This document shows, one piece after another, positions 8,626-17,323 of a stretch of 64,000 nt of DNA. The position numbers and the translations under genes are program-made. Source of the DNA: Paraburkholderia flava (GTDB taxonomy: Bacteria; Pseudomonadota; Gammaproteobacteria; Burkholderiales; Burkholderiaceae); the NCBI RefSeq assembly GCF_004359985.1, contig NZ_SMRO01000001.1:744001-808000 (forward strand), read 5' to 3'. The notes under the pieces were generated by a model that made no database searches, was not told the DNA's origin, and worked only from the letters and a program-made list of their open reading frames with translations. Each line of letters opens with the position of its first letter. Positions within the stretch are counted from its first letter, which is position 1.

Positions 8626-9198
8626 TCACGTCCCCGCGATCGCGCTCCAGAAAGCAGCGAATCCCGCGCTCTTGTAGCGCTTCGCATGTTTGGGATCTTG
8701 CTCGACGAACTCCATCGTTACCTCCGCGATCGCGTTCATCACCGCGCCGACGAACGCGGGCGGCTGATCCTTCAACGGACCCGCCGACGAGATCCGATGG
8801 ATCACCGTATTGATCTCGCCGAACGCTGCCATGCCGCTTGCGCGAGTCTGCTCCGTGATGCGCCCGGACACACCCAGCTGACTCATCGCCTTGCGCTTCA
8901 ACGGAAACGCGACGCCCCACTCGACGTAGCGCTCCCACACGTAACGACCGCGTTCCTCGATCGATTGTGCGGCCGGATAACCGTGTGTCATCGCATCGCG
9001 CAACTCGAGCTTGATCGCCAGATACAGTTCGTTGAGCAGCGCGTCCTTGTTCTCGAAGTACGTGAACAACGTCCCCTCCGCCACGCCCGCGCCTTTGGCG
9101 ATCTTCGCCGTCGGCGCGCTGACGCCGAGCGTCGCGACCACGGTGGTCGCCGCCGACAGAATGGCGTTGCGTTTGTCTTCGCTACGGGGACGTGCCAC
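8626..9198 (-). CDS. TetR/AcrR family transcriptional regulator
   Basis: A 190-residue repressor with an N-terminal helix-turn-helix (about 10-55) carrying the family pattern AKIAKGAGVAEGTLFTYFENKDALL, here read as KIAKGAGVAEGTLFTYFENK. The remainder is a helical ligand-binding domain with no recognisable specificity. The start is a GTG at 9198. TGAGTG-type palindromes lie 17 bases upstream of this start and in front of the SDR operon behind it, consistent with autoregulation and control of the three downstream oxidoreductases. Confidence 0.9.
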   Translation of the reverse strand: MARPRSEDKRNAILSAATTVVATLGVSAPTAKIAKGAGVAEGTLFTYFENKDALLNELYLAIKLELRDAMTHGYPAAQSIEERGRYVWERYVEWGVAFPLKRKAMSQLGVSGRITEQTRASGMAAFGEINTVIHRISSAGPLKDQPPAFVGAVMNAIAEVTMEFVEQDPKHAKRYKSAGFAAFWSAIAGT

Positions 9199-9215
9199 GG
9201 CTCGATTCCGATAAA

Positions 9216-9229
9216 TGAGTGTTCACTCA
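9216..9229. promoter_or_regulatory. Putative TetR autoregulatory operator
   Basis: TGAGTGTTCACTCA is an inverted repeat with 6-base arms, placed 17 bases upstream of the tetR start. The same arms recur at 8584-8601. Binding by the adjacent regulator is inferred. Confidence 0.6.
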
Positions 9230-9288
9230 ATAATAAAGCAGTCCACGGATTCGTGCAACCGACCCCACCGCCCCGGCTCGCGCCGCGC

Positions 9289-10098
9289 TCAATGCGTGCC
9301 GGCCGCGCGTTGCGCGATCACCTCTTTTGCGGCGAGCGCCGCGTTGATCGCGCGTGGAAAGCCCGCGTACGCCGCGATCTGCGTGACGATCTCGATCATC
9401 TGCGCCTGCGTGCCGCCGACGTTCAGAAAGCCGTGCATGTGTACCTTCAACTGCGGTTCGGCCGAACCCATCGCGGCAAGCGCAGCGACGGTGATCAGTT
9501 CGCGCGTGACGAGATCGAGGCCAGAGCGTGCGTACACATCGCCGAACGCGAACTCGACGATGAAGCGGCCGAGATCGGGCGCAATGTCGGCGAGCGATTC
9601 GATCACGCGCTCGCCGACTGCACCGTCGATGGCGCGCAGGCCCGCGACGCCGTCGTCATAACGCGTGCTGCCCGGCGGCACGACGAGCGGATCGGCCGCG
9701 ATGCCGCGTTCTTCGAACACGCCACGTACCGCCGTCACACCGTTGAGCGCAGCGGGAAATCCCGCGTACACGACAAGATGAATCATCAGCTCGACGAGTT
9801 CACGCGGCGTGCAGCCGACGTTCAACGCACCGCCAAGATGAAAACGCAGTTGCGGCTGCGCGCCGCCCATCGCGGCCAATGCGGCCACGGTCACGAACTG
9901 CCGCTCGCGCAGACCAAGCGCAGGACGTGCGTAGATATCGCCGTACGCGAAATCGATCGCGAAGCGTGCGAGGTCCGGTGCGACGTCTTTCAGTGCATCG
10001 ACGATCGCGGGCGTATCAGTGCCCTCGACAGCTGCGAGATAACGGCAGCCAAGCGCGTGGCGGGATGGGGTGTCGATGTCGTGGTGCGTGTGTTGCAT
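9289..10098 (-). CDS. Carboxymuconolactone decarboxylase family protein, two tandem domains
   Basis: A 269-residue protein made of two CMD/AhpD-like domains (about 20-130 and 150-265). Each repeat has the same helical core: FAIDFAYGDIYARPALGLRE and FIVEFAFGDVYARSGLDLVT, each followed by VAALAAMG and an H-containing HLGGALNVG or HMHGFLNVGG helix. Neither repeat has the CxxC of AhpD peroxidase-type members, so a decarboxylase-like or unknown activity is more likely than thiol reduction. The start at 10098 is supported by GGAG; an upstream extension to 10227 is rejected. A LysR gene is transcribed divergently and probably controls it. Confidence 0.87.
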   Translation of the reverse strand: MQHTHHDIDTPSRHALGCRYLAAVEGTDTPAIVDALKDVAPDLARFAIDFAYGDIYARPALGLRERQFVTVAALAAMGGAQPQLRFHLGGALNVGCTPRELVELMIHLVVYAGFPAALNGVTAVRGVFEERGIAADPLVVPPGSTRYDDGVAGLRAIDGAVGERVIESLADIAPDLGRFIVEFAFGDVYARSGLDLVTRELITVAALAAMGSAEPQLKVHMHGFLNVGGTQAQMIEIVTQIAAYAGFPRAINAALAAKEVIAQRAAGTH

Positions 10099-10190
10099 GA
10101 CGTGCTCCAGAGAGAGGGGCCGCACGATGCGTGCTGCCTTCGACCCGAAAGTTATCGATCCGCGCGCAGCACGGCCAATTCCTTTCGCGT

Positions 10191-10207
10191 GATACCTTTC
10201 GGGTATC
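10191..10207. promoter_or_regulatory. Putative LysR box (T-N11-A palindrome)
   Basis: GATACC-TTTCG-GGTATC is a perfect inverted repeat with a T-N11-A core, the usual LysR-type recognition pattern. It lies in the 132-base region between the divergent lysR and CMD genes, 24 bases before the lysR start, so both autoregulation and control of the divergent gene are possible. Confidence 0.65.
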
Positions 10208-10230
10208 AACCCGGCGAACCCGTTCACCTC

Positions 10231-11154
10231 ATGCAGCCACGCATCGAACTCTGGCAGTTGCGCTATTTCATCGCGGTCGCGGACGAACTCAGTTTCCGCC
10301 GCGCGGCCGACCGCCTCGCGATCACGCAGCCGCCGCTGACGCGACAGATCCAGGCACTCGAAGAAGCGGTCGGCGCGAAGCTGCTCGATCGCGATCGCAG
10401 CGGCGTGCGGCTCACGTCGACGGGATCGCTGCTCGCGGACGAAGCACGGCGTCTCGTCGCCGATGCCGATGCGCTTGTCGCCCGCGTCGCGGAACGCGCA
10501 GCGGCGCAGCGACCGGCACTGCGACTCGGCATCACGACGGTGCTGGACCCCGAGCTATTCGGCTGGCTCGAACCGGCGCTGCACGCACGCGAACCCGCGT
10601 TGCAGGTGGTGCGCAAGCGGCAGATCTCACAGCAATCGGTAGCGGATTTACGGCGCGGCGCACTCGACGCCGCGTTGATCGGCCTGCCGAGCGAAACCGG
10701 CAACTTGCAGGTCGAGCGGTTGTTCGCCGATCCGCTCGTCGCCGCGCTACCTGCGTCGCACACGTTGCGCGGCCGGCGCCGCATCTCGCTGCTCGAACTC
10801 GCCGACGACGTGTTGTTCTGGCCGCAGCGCCGCGTCAATCCCGCGTATTTCGATCACTACCTGAAGCGCTTTCGCGCGCTCGGTTTCGATCCGCAACGCT
10901 TGCCCGAGCCTGCCGACCATCACGTGCTGCTTGGTTTGATCGCGGCCGGCGAAGGTGTCGCGCTGATTCCTGCATCGTTGAAGTCGATTGCGCGTAGCGG
11001 CGTGATCTATCGGGAACTGCGTGAAGCGGATGTCGCGCGTGGGGCCAATGCACTGTCGATCGAAGTGGCGCTCGCGACAGTGCCGGGGTCGGACAGTGCA
11101 TCGGTGGCGTTGCTACGCGATACGCTGCGACGACATTACGGTAGCGGGAAATAA
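10231..11154 (+). CDS. LysR-type transcriptional regulator
   Basis: A 307-residue LTTR. The N-terminal winged helix-turn-helix reads LRYFIAVADELSFRRAADRL then TQPPLTRQIQALE (about residues 8-45), and the periplasmic-binding-protein-like effector domain spans about 90-300. The LRYFIAVAD start and overall pattern are like the CatM/BenM branch that regulates aromatic catabolism, which would suit the divergent carboxymuconolactone-decarboxylase-type partner, but effector specificity cannot be read. The start is at the ATG at 10231; a long upstream extension of the frame covers the opposite-strand gene and is not coding. Confidence 0.92.
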   Translation: MQPRIELWQLRYFIAVADELSFRRAADRLAITQPPLTRQIQALEEAVGAKLLDRDRSGVRLTSTGSLLADEARRLVADADALVARVAERAAAQRPALRLGITTVLDPELFGWLEPALHAREPALQVVRKRQISQQSVADLRRGALDAALIGLPSETGNLQVERLFADPLVAALPASHTLRGRRRISLLELADDVLFWPQRRVNPAYFDHYLKRFRALGFDPQRLPEPADHHVLLGLIAAGEGVALIPASLKSIARSGVIYRELREADVARGANALSIEVALATVPGSDSASVALLRDTLRRHYGSGK

Positions 11155-11175
11155 CGCAGCGCAAGCGCACCAGTC

Positions 11176-14100
11176 TCATGACGCAACAGCAACAGCCAGC
11201 GCATTGACGAGATCGAGCGGCGCATACGGCTTGCGCAACTGCACCGCGCGCGTCAGCACCTGCCTTTGCTCCGGCGTCAGCACGAGGTCGTAACCGCTCA
11301 CGAAAATCACATGCAGACCGGGCCGCCGCGCGCATGCATCGATCGCGAGATCGACACCGGATGCGCCCGCGAGACCGACGTCGGTCATCAGCACGTCCAC
11401 CGGCTGTTCGGCCAGCACCAGTTGTGCGTCGCGTTCGTTCGCCGCGTCGACGACCGTCAGGCCGTACGTGCGCAGCAACTCCACCGTGCTTGCGCGCACC
11501 AGTTCGTCATCCTCGACGAACAGGATGCGTAGCCGCGCGATCGCCTCCGCCACCACCGGATCGCGTGCGGGGACGCCGAACCGCTGGATACCCGACGGCC
11601 CCGTCTGCATCAGCGACGGTGTCTGCGCGTCGCGACTGCGCAGCACGTGACGCACCTTGCGCGCAAGCGTCTCGTGCGTGTACGGCTTGCTGAGCAGTTC
11701 GATCCCTTCGTCGAGACGCCCCGAGTGAACGATCGCATTGTCCGTATAGCCGGACGTGAACAACACCGCAACGTCGGGTAAGCGCTCGCGCGTCTGACGC
11801 GCGAGTTCCGTGCTGCGCAGCGGGCCCGGCATCACGACATCGGTCAGCAGCAGATCGATCGGCACACCGCTCTCGACGATCGCCAGCGCGCTCTGCGCAT
11901 CGCGCGCCTTCAGCACGCGATAGCCGAGATCCGACAGCATTTCGACCACCGTGAAGCGCACGTCTTCGTCGTCCTCGGCGACGAGAATCGTCTCGGTGCC
12001 GCCTTTCATCGGCCCCGCGTCGACGTCGATCTCGAGATCTTCCTGTTGCCGCTCGCGCGGCAGATAGAGGCGAATCGTCGTGCCGTGTCCCGGCTCGCTG
12101 TAGATCTTCACGTGCCCGCCCGATTGCTTGACGAAGCCGTACACCATGCTGAGCCCGAGGCCCGTGCCCTGCCCCTCGGGCTTCGTCGTGAAGAACGGTT
12201 CGAACACGTGCTCGCGCACCTCGGGCGTCATACCGGAGCCCGTGTCGGTAACGGCGACCATCACGTACTGGCCTGGCGCAACTTCGGCGTTGCGCTTCGC
12301 GTACGCTTCGTCGATCGATGCGTTACCTGCTTCGATCGTGAGACGGCCGTGTCCGCTCATCGCGTCGCGTGCGTTGATCGCGAGATTGAGCAGCGCGTTT
12401 TCGACCTGGAACGGATCGACAAGCGTATTCCACAGGCCACCCGACACGACCGTCTCGATCTCGATGCCGTCGCCGAGCGCGCGGCGCAGCATGTCGTCGA
12501 GTCCACGAATGAAGCGGCCGAGGTTGACCACTTTCGGCGCAAGCGGTTGACGTCGTCCGAACGCGAGCAGTTGCGACGCGAGCTTCGCGCCGCGTGCGAC
12601 TCCGGCGAGCGCGTTGCGCACGCGCTGCTCCGGTTTGCCCGCGCCCTCGACCTCACGCGCGAGCAGTTGCAGATTGCCGCCGATCACCTGCAGCAGGTTA
12701 TTGAAATCGTGCGCAACGCCGCCGGTCAGCTTGCCGATCGCTTCCATCTTCTGCGCCATCCGCAGCGCTTCCTCGGCGTGCCGCAGCGCTTCGGCCGCTT
12801 CCTTGTCCGACGTAACGTCGCGACCGACGCCGTGAATATGATCCGATACCGGGTCGACCGACAGCGTCCACGCGATCCAGCACCACGATCCGTCGCGACG
12901 CCGCACGCGGTTTTCATAGCGCAACGGCGCACGCGTCGCGCGCAGTTCGCCGAGACGGGCGGCGACGGTCGGCAGATCGTCCGGATGGATCATCGCGCTA
13001 TAGGGCTGCGTGAGCAGCCATTTCGGGTCGTGTCCGAGCAGACGCCCCCACGATGGACTCAGCCGCTGGAACAATCCGTCGAAATCGGCGACCACCAGCA
13101 GGTCTTCGCTGATTTCCCACAGACGGTCGCGGTCCGCCACCGCTTCGGTAACGCGCGCCTCGAGCGTCTCGTTCAGTTCGCGCAGCGCGTGCTGCGCTTT
13201 CGTCCGCTCGACGATCTCGGCCTGCGCGGCATGATAAAGCCGCGCGTTGTCGATCGCGATCGCGGCCTGCGCGGCGATGCCGGCAAGAATGCGCTCCGCG
13301 CGCGCGGTAAACACGCCACGCTCCGGATGACCGAAGAACAGCCCGCCGATCACCTCGCCGGTACGCGACACGACCGGCGCGGCCAGATAGCTGCACACCG
13401 CGAGATGCCCTTCCGGCATCCCGTGATGCGGCGGGGTATGACCGTAGCGCGGATCCTCGCGAATGTCGTCGACACGCACGATCCCTTCGCCGCTGAACGT
13501 CGCATTGAACACCGCCGTGTTGCGCGGCATCGGGAAGCGCGAGAAAGTATCTTTCGGCACACCCGACAGCGTGTACAGCATGTAGCTGCCGCCGTCCGCG
13601 TCCTGCACGTTGTAGAAGAACGAGCCGAATGCGGCGCCGGTCAGCTCGGTCGCGGCATCGGTGACGACCTGCACCGCGCGGTCGAGATCGAGTTCCGCAG
13701 CGACCGCGATACCGACGCGATTGAGAATCTCGAGCGTGCGCGACTCTTCGCGCAAACGCCGCTCGTTCTGCTGACGCAACTGCGCGAGCTGCAGATTGCC
13801 CGACACGCGAGCGAGCAGTTCGCGCGCGGAGAACGGCTTGACCATGTAGTCGTCGGCACCCGATTCGATCCCGCCGACCGTTGCTTCCTCGCCCGCGCGC
13901 GCCGACAGCAGCAGCACCGGCGTCTCGTTCAGCAACGGATCGGCGCGCAATGCACGCAGCAGTCCGAAGCCGTCGAGGCGCGGCATCATCACGTCCGACA
14001 CGAGCAGATCGAAATGCCCGGCGTGCATCGCGTCGAGCGCGGCCGCACCGTCGATCGCCACGCTGACGTCGTAACCCGCCGCGCGCAGAATGCGCTGCAT

Positions 14101-16089
14101 GTAGTCGCGCAGATCGGCGTTGTCGTCGACGACCAGCACGCGCGGCACCGTGCCGTCGGGTGCCGGTTTCGCGGCCGTGCCGTCCGCGACGGACAGCGCG
14201 CCTGCGACATCGTCCTGCGCCGCGTTGCCGCCGGTCGAACCGGCACGCACGGCGGAATCGACGTAAGCCTGCGCGTGGCGCCGCATGTCGCGCGCAATCG
14301 TAGGAGCAGCTTTTTCGGCGGGCAGGTGCGGCACGTCGGCCGGCAGTCCGATCGTGAAGCAGGAGCCCCGGCCCGGCTCGCTGTCGACGCGAATCGTGCC
14401 GCCTAGCAACGTCACGAGTTCCTGCACAAGCGCGAGACCGATGCCGCTGCCTTCGATCGAGCGCCCCGCCGCGCCCGCGACGCGATGAAAGCGTTCGAAC
14501 AGACGCGGCAGTTCATCCGCCGGAATGCCGATGCCCGTATCCGACACGCAGACCTCGACGCGCTCGTCGCCGGCCATTCGCACGCTCACTGTGATCGTGC
14601 CGGACAGCGTGAACTTGAACGCATTCGACAGCAGGTTCAGAACGATCTTCTCCCACATGTCGCGATCGATCCGGGTGAACCGGGGCAGCGGCGCGCACTC
14701 GACCACGAACGTCAATCCCGCACCCTCGATCGCCGAGCGAAACAGCGACGCGAGTTCCGCGGTAGCCACGGCGACGTCGGTCGGTGCGAGATCGACCTGC
14801 ACGCGGCCCGCTTCGATCCGCGAAAAATCGAGCAGTGCGTTGACGAGCTTCAGCAGACGCAGCCCGTTGCGATGCGTGATTTCGAGCAGCTGACGACTGT
14901 CGGTACGATCGTCCGGTTTCGCGAGCAGCTCTTCGAGCGGACCGAGCATCAGCGTGAGCGGCGTGCGGAATTCATGACTGATATTCGAGAAGAACGTCGT
15001 CTTCGCACGGTCGATTTCGGCAAGCGCTTCCGCGCGCTGCCGCTCTTCCTCGTACGCATGCGCATAGCCGATCGCCGCGCCGATCTGCCCGGCGACGAGA
15101 TGCAGGAACGCGCGATAGTCGTCGTCGAACAGACGGCATGGATTCAGTCCGACGATCAGCACACCCGCGCGGCCCGTCTCGCCGGACGGCTGCAACGGCA
15201 GTATCGCGGCCTGTCGCGGCGCGAGCGTCCATGCGCCGGTCGGCAGACGCGGCCCGAAACGATGCGCGAGGTCGCCGACCATCGTCATGTCGTCGTGCCG
15301 CAGCACGTCGGCGAACGGCCATGGCGCGTCGCGATCCGCGTGCATCGTGCGCGGGGCGGCCGGATGGTTCGGCTCGATGCCGCAGGTGCCCGCGAGCGAC
15401 ACGGTATCGCTGCCCGGCTCGGCAACGTACAGCAGCGCGAACGGCAGGTCATGCGGATTCGCGCGCAGCGCGCGCATGCTCATCTCGAACGCCTCGCGTT
15501 CGGTGCGCCGGTTCGCGGTCGACGCGGCCAGTTCGCGCAACAGCAGCAGTTGCCGCTCGCCGACCACGCGTGCCGTGTCGTCGCTGTTCGCGCAGATGAT
15601 GCCGCCGGTGCCACCGCTGTCGTCGGGAATCGGGCTGTACGAGAACGTGAAGTACGTCTCTTCCGGATAGCCGTTGCGCTCCATGATCAGGAGCTTCTGT
15701 TCGTCGAACGTGCCTTCGCTGCCCGACAGCGCGGTGTCGAGACGCGGCGCGATCTCGCTCCAGATTTCGCGCCACACGACTTCGGTCGGCTGGCCGAGCG
15801 CGACCGGATGCCGGCCGCCGATGATCGACTTGTACGGATCGTTGTAGAAGAACAGCAGGTCGTCGCCCCAGCCGATCCAGATCGGCTGCCGCGACGTGAG
15901 CATGATGCGGATCGCCGTCTTCAGGCTCTGCGGCCAGTGCTCGGGCCGACCGAGCGGTGTCGTGCTCCAGTCGTAAGCGCGGATCAGCTCGCCCATTTCG
16001 CCGCCGCCGGCGAGAAAGGTCGGGCTGGTGATGCGGGTCGGGCTGACGCTATCGGGCGCGGTGCGCACGGTCGAATCGTCCGGCTTCAT
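11176..16089 (-). CDS. Hybrid sensor histidine kinase with two kinase cores and three receivers
   Basis: A soluble 1637-residue signalling protein without transmembrane segments. Order: PAS-like sensor (about 40-180), GAF (200-340), HisKA with ISHEFRTP phospho-His near 372, HATPase (NLLSNAFKF near 488, GTGIGIP-type box), receiver 1 (VLVVDDN near 652, Asp in SDVMMPRLDG near 699), GAF 2 (about 810-960), PAS (about 1000-1110), second HisKA (GGVAHDFNNLLQ), second HATPase, receiver 2 (VAEDDED, LTDVVMPG) and receiver 3 (LFVEDDE, MTDVGLAG). The start at 16089 follows AAGGAG. No dedicated output regulator is adjacent, so phosphorelay to other proteins is likely. Two full kinase cores in one chain is unusual. 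Confidence 0.93.
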   Translation of the reverse strand: MKPDDSTVRTAPDSVSPTRITSPTFLAGGGEMGELIRAYDWSTTPLGRPEHWPQSLKTAIRIMLTSRQPIWIGWGDDLLFFYNDPYKSIIGGRHPVALGQPTEVVWREIWSEIAPRLDTALSGSEGTFDEQKLLIMERNGYPEETYFTFSYSPIPDDSGGTGGIICANSDDTARVVGERQLLLLRELAASTANRRTEREAFEMSMRALRANPHDLPFALLYVAEPGSDTVSLAGTCGIEPNHPAAPRTMHADRDAPWPFADVLRHDDMTMVGDLAHRFGPRLPTGAWTLAPRQAAILPLQPSGETGRAGVLIVGLNPCRLFDDDYRAFLHLVAGQIGAAIGYAHAYEEERQRAEALAEIDRAKTTFFSNISHEFRTPLTLMLGPLEELLAKPDDRTDSRQLLEITHRNGLRLLKLVNALLDFSRIEAGRVQVDLAPTDVAVATAELASLFRSAIEGAGLTFVVECAPLPRFTRIDRDMWEKIVLNLLSNAFKFTLSGTITVSVRMAGDERVEVCVSDTGIGIPADELPRLFERFHRVAGAAGRSIEGSGIGLALVQELVTLLGGTIRVDSEPGRGSCFTIGLPADVPHLPAEKAAPTIARDMRRHAQAYVDSAVRAGSTGGNAAQDDVAGALSVADGTAAKPAPDGTVPRVLVVDDNADLRDYMQRILRAAGYDVSVAIDGAAALDAMHAGHFDLLVSDVMMPRLDGFGLLRALRADPLLNETPVLLLSARAGEEATVGGIESGADDYMVKPFSARELLARVSGNLQLAQLRQQNERRLREESRTLEILNRVGIAVAAELDLDRAVQVVTDAATELTGAAFGSFFYNVQDADGGSYMLYTLSGVPKDTFSRFPMPRNTAVFNATFSGEGIVRVDDIREDPRYGHTPPHHGMPEGHLAVCSYLAAPVVSRTGEVIGGLFFGHPERGVFTARAERILAGIAAQAAIAIDNARLYHAAQAEIVERTKAQHALRELNETLEARVTEAVADRDRLWEISEDLLVVADFDGLFQRLSPSWGRLLGHDPKWLLTQPYSAMIHPDDLPTVAARLGELRATRAPLRYENRVRRRDGSWCWIAWTLSVDPVSDHIHGVGRDVTSDKEAAEALRHAEEALRMAQKMEAIGKLTGGVAHDFNNLLQVIGGNLQLLAREVEGAGKPEQRVRNALAGVARGAKLASQLLAFGRRQPLAPKVVNLGRFIRGLDDMLRRALGDGIEIETVVSGGLWNTLVDPFQVENALLNLAINARDAMSGHGRLTIEAGNASIDEAYAKRNAEVAPGQYVMVAVTDTGSGMTPEVREHVFEPFFTTKPEGQGTGLGLSMVYGFVKQSGGHVKIYSEPGHGTTIRLYLPRERQQEDLEIDVDAGPMKGGTETILVAEDDEDVRFTVVEMLSDLGYRVLKARDAQSALAIVESGVPIDLLLTDVVMPGPLRSTELARQTRERLPDVAVLFTSGYTDNAIVHSGRLDEGIELLSKPYTHETLARKVRHVLRSRDAQTPSLMQTGPSGIQRFGVPARDPVVAEAIARLRILFVEDDELVRASTVELLRTYGLTVVDAANERDAQLVLAEQPVDVLMTDVGLAGASGVDLAIDACARRPGLHVIFVSGYDLVLTPEQRQVLTRAVQLRKPYAPLDLVNALAVAVAS

Positions 16090-16293
16090 CAACGATGTCT
16101 CCTTGATGCGGTTATCGCGCTGCCCGGGCACCGCGCGATGCGTCACGGTGCGGTTTCGCGTCGGCCCACCCGGCGGTTGCATGGGTGCTGCGATGCACCG
16201 GTGCAGGCCGGCAACGCGAGCCGATTTTCTCACGACGACAGCGCTCCGGACACGTTGTCCGGTCGCCTCGTTGCTTTGTCTGTGTCTGAGTTT

Positions 16294-16545
16294 TCACTGG
16301 CTGGATGATGCGCGCTGCGGCGGTTCACGCGACGGTGGATCGCCGGCTGGCGGTGGTTGGCCGGTCGGGTCGCCTAGATCAGGGTCCGGGTCGATAGCGG
16401 GCGGCGGTGGCGGCTCCGGGCCGGACGGTGGATCGTCCGGCTCCGGCGTGCGCACGCCGTCCGAAAGCGCGACTGCCTGCACCCGTCGCAGTGGCAAAGC
16501 GCCGGCTGTCGACGCAGCAGCAGAGAACGACACACGTGACGGCAT
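16294..16545 (-). CDS. Small proline-rich protein
   Basis: An 83-residue product starting MPSRVSFSAAASTAGALPLR. The ATG at 16545 is behind a strong GGGAGGAGAG ribosome site, which argues that it is a real gene although it has no family I know. After residue 30 it is almost only Pro, Asp, Gly, Glu and Ser (for example PPSGPEPPPPPAIDPDPD), so it is probably disordered. A sigma-54-type -24/-12 sequence lies upstream at 16611-16626, like that of other small stress genes here. No clear signal peptide. Confidence 0.55.
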   Translation of the reverse strand: MPSRVSFSAAASTAGALPLRRVQAVALSDGVRTPEPDDPPSGPEPPPPPAIDPDPDLGDPTGQPPPAGDPPSREPPQRASSSQ

Positions 16546-16610
16546 GACGACGGCTCTCCTCCCGATCGACAGCCGGCACGATGCGCCGCCGCGATTCGGT
16601 CGACGAGCTA

Positions 16611-16626
16611 TGCAATACCCGGACCA
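16611..16626 (-). promoter_or_regulatory. Candidate sigma-54 promoter for proline-rich gene
   Basis: On the minus strand TGGTCCGGGTATTGCA matches the -24/-12 consensus TGGCACG-N4-TTGCA at 12 of its fixed positions or nearly so, with the invariant GG and GC exactly 10 bases apart. It lies about 65 bases upstream of the ATG at 16545. Confidence 0.5.
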
Positions 16627-16832
16627 GATGCGGTCCGCGATTACCCGCTCCGGCAATCTTCGGTCACGCGAAGCCGGATCGCGCGTGCGTAGCGGTATGC
16701 ATTGCGTCGTCGGATCGCGAGGCGGACGGCGATCGTCTACCCGGCATGTAAATTCGACTCGCGCTCTACCGCTTTTACCTGATCCCGCACGCAGTCGACC
16801 GACCCGCATGCTCGCCCGCCTCGCCGCTGCCG

Positions 16833-16848
16833 AGGAACGCCGGTTGCT
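16833..16848 (+). promoter_or_regulatory. Candidate sigma-54 promoter for small acidic protein
   Basis: AGGAACGCCGGTTGCT has GG-N10-GC spacing with ACG and TTGC conserved; only the C after GG is replaced by A. It lies 105 bases upstream of the ATG at 16954. The same GGAACG variant occurs before the PRC-barrel gene and the 51.3 kb operon. Confidence 0.5.
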
Positions 16849-16953
16849 TCACTGGCCAGGCCCTCTTTTGGGAGCATCGGCGACGCCGCAGCGCGGCCAC
16901 TCGATGTCCCGTCCGCGATTCCTCATTTCATTCATCGATCGAAGGAGCACACC

Positions 16954-17154
16954 ATGACCCGCGCAGACGCATCCCGGCCGTCGGAACAGCATCCGCACAG
17001 CGATAAGAGCGAAAAGCAGATCGATCAGGCCGTCGAGGACACGTTCCCCGCGAGCGACCCGCCATCGACCGGCGGCACGACGAAGATCGAACACGACGAC
17101 AAGGCGCACGAAAAGGACAAAGGCCGGCACGACGACGCGACGCATCGTCGCTGA
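16954..17154 (+). CDS. Small hydrophilic protein with FPASDPPS motif
   Basis: A 66-residue, highly charged, probably disordered protein with the core KQIDQAVEDTFPASDPPS (about residues 20-37). Short proteins with this (A/V)E(D/E)(S/T)FPASDPP core are widespread and uncharacterised in proteobacteria. The start is supported by GAAGGAG eight bases upstream. It lies 170 bases before the EmrA-like gene and has its own sigma-54-type promoter candidate. Function unknown; its neighbours and promoter suggest a stress role. Confidence 0.8.
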   Translation: MTRADASRPSEQHPHSDKSEKQIDQAVEDTFPASDPPSTGGTTKIEHDDKAHEKDKGRHDDATHRR

Positions 17155-17323
17155 CACGCGGTCCTGACGGGCTCGTCCCTGGCGCGCGGTCTTCGCCGTG
17201 GGGCTCGAAGTCTGACTCCCAACGAGCGGTCCCGAACCGGCACTCCCAGCCGGCGCCGTCCACCGCGCGCTTCCTTCGTTCTCCCTGCTCGCCGAATTCC
17301 CTCCATTTCGTGGAACCGCACCG

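Larger units (their letters stand above)
16546..16953. other. Intergenic region with two divergent sigma-54-type promoters
   Basis: This 408-base stretch between two small divergent genes has no convincing coding frame. It contains a minus-strand -24/-12 element at 16611-16626 and a plus-strand one at 16833-16848, each placed to serve the adjoining small gene. Confidence 0.5.

Noticed and set aside
8686..10230. Plus-strand upstream extension of the LysR frame
   Set aside because: The frame is open only because it shadows the opposite-strand CMD and TetR genes; the family start is at 10231.
12046..16308. Two long plus-strand frames opposite the hybrid kinase
   Set aside because: They are Arg/His-rich shadows of a high-GC gene whose minus frame shows all kinase and receiver motifs.
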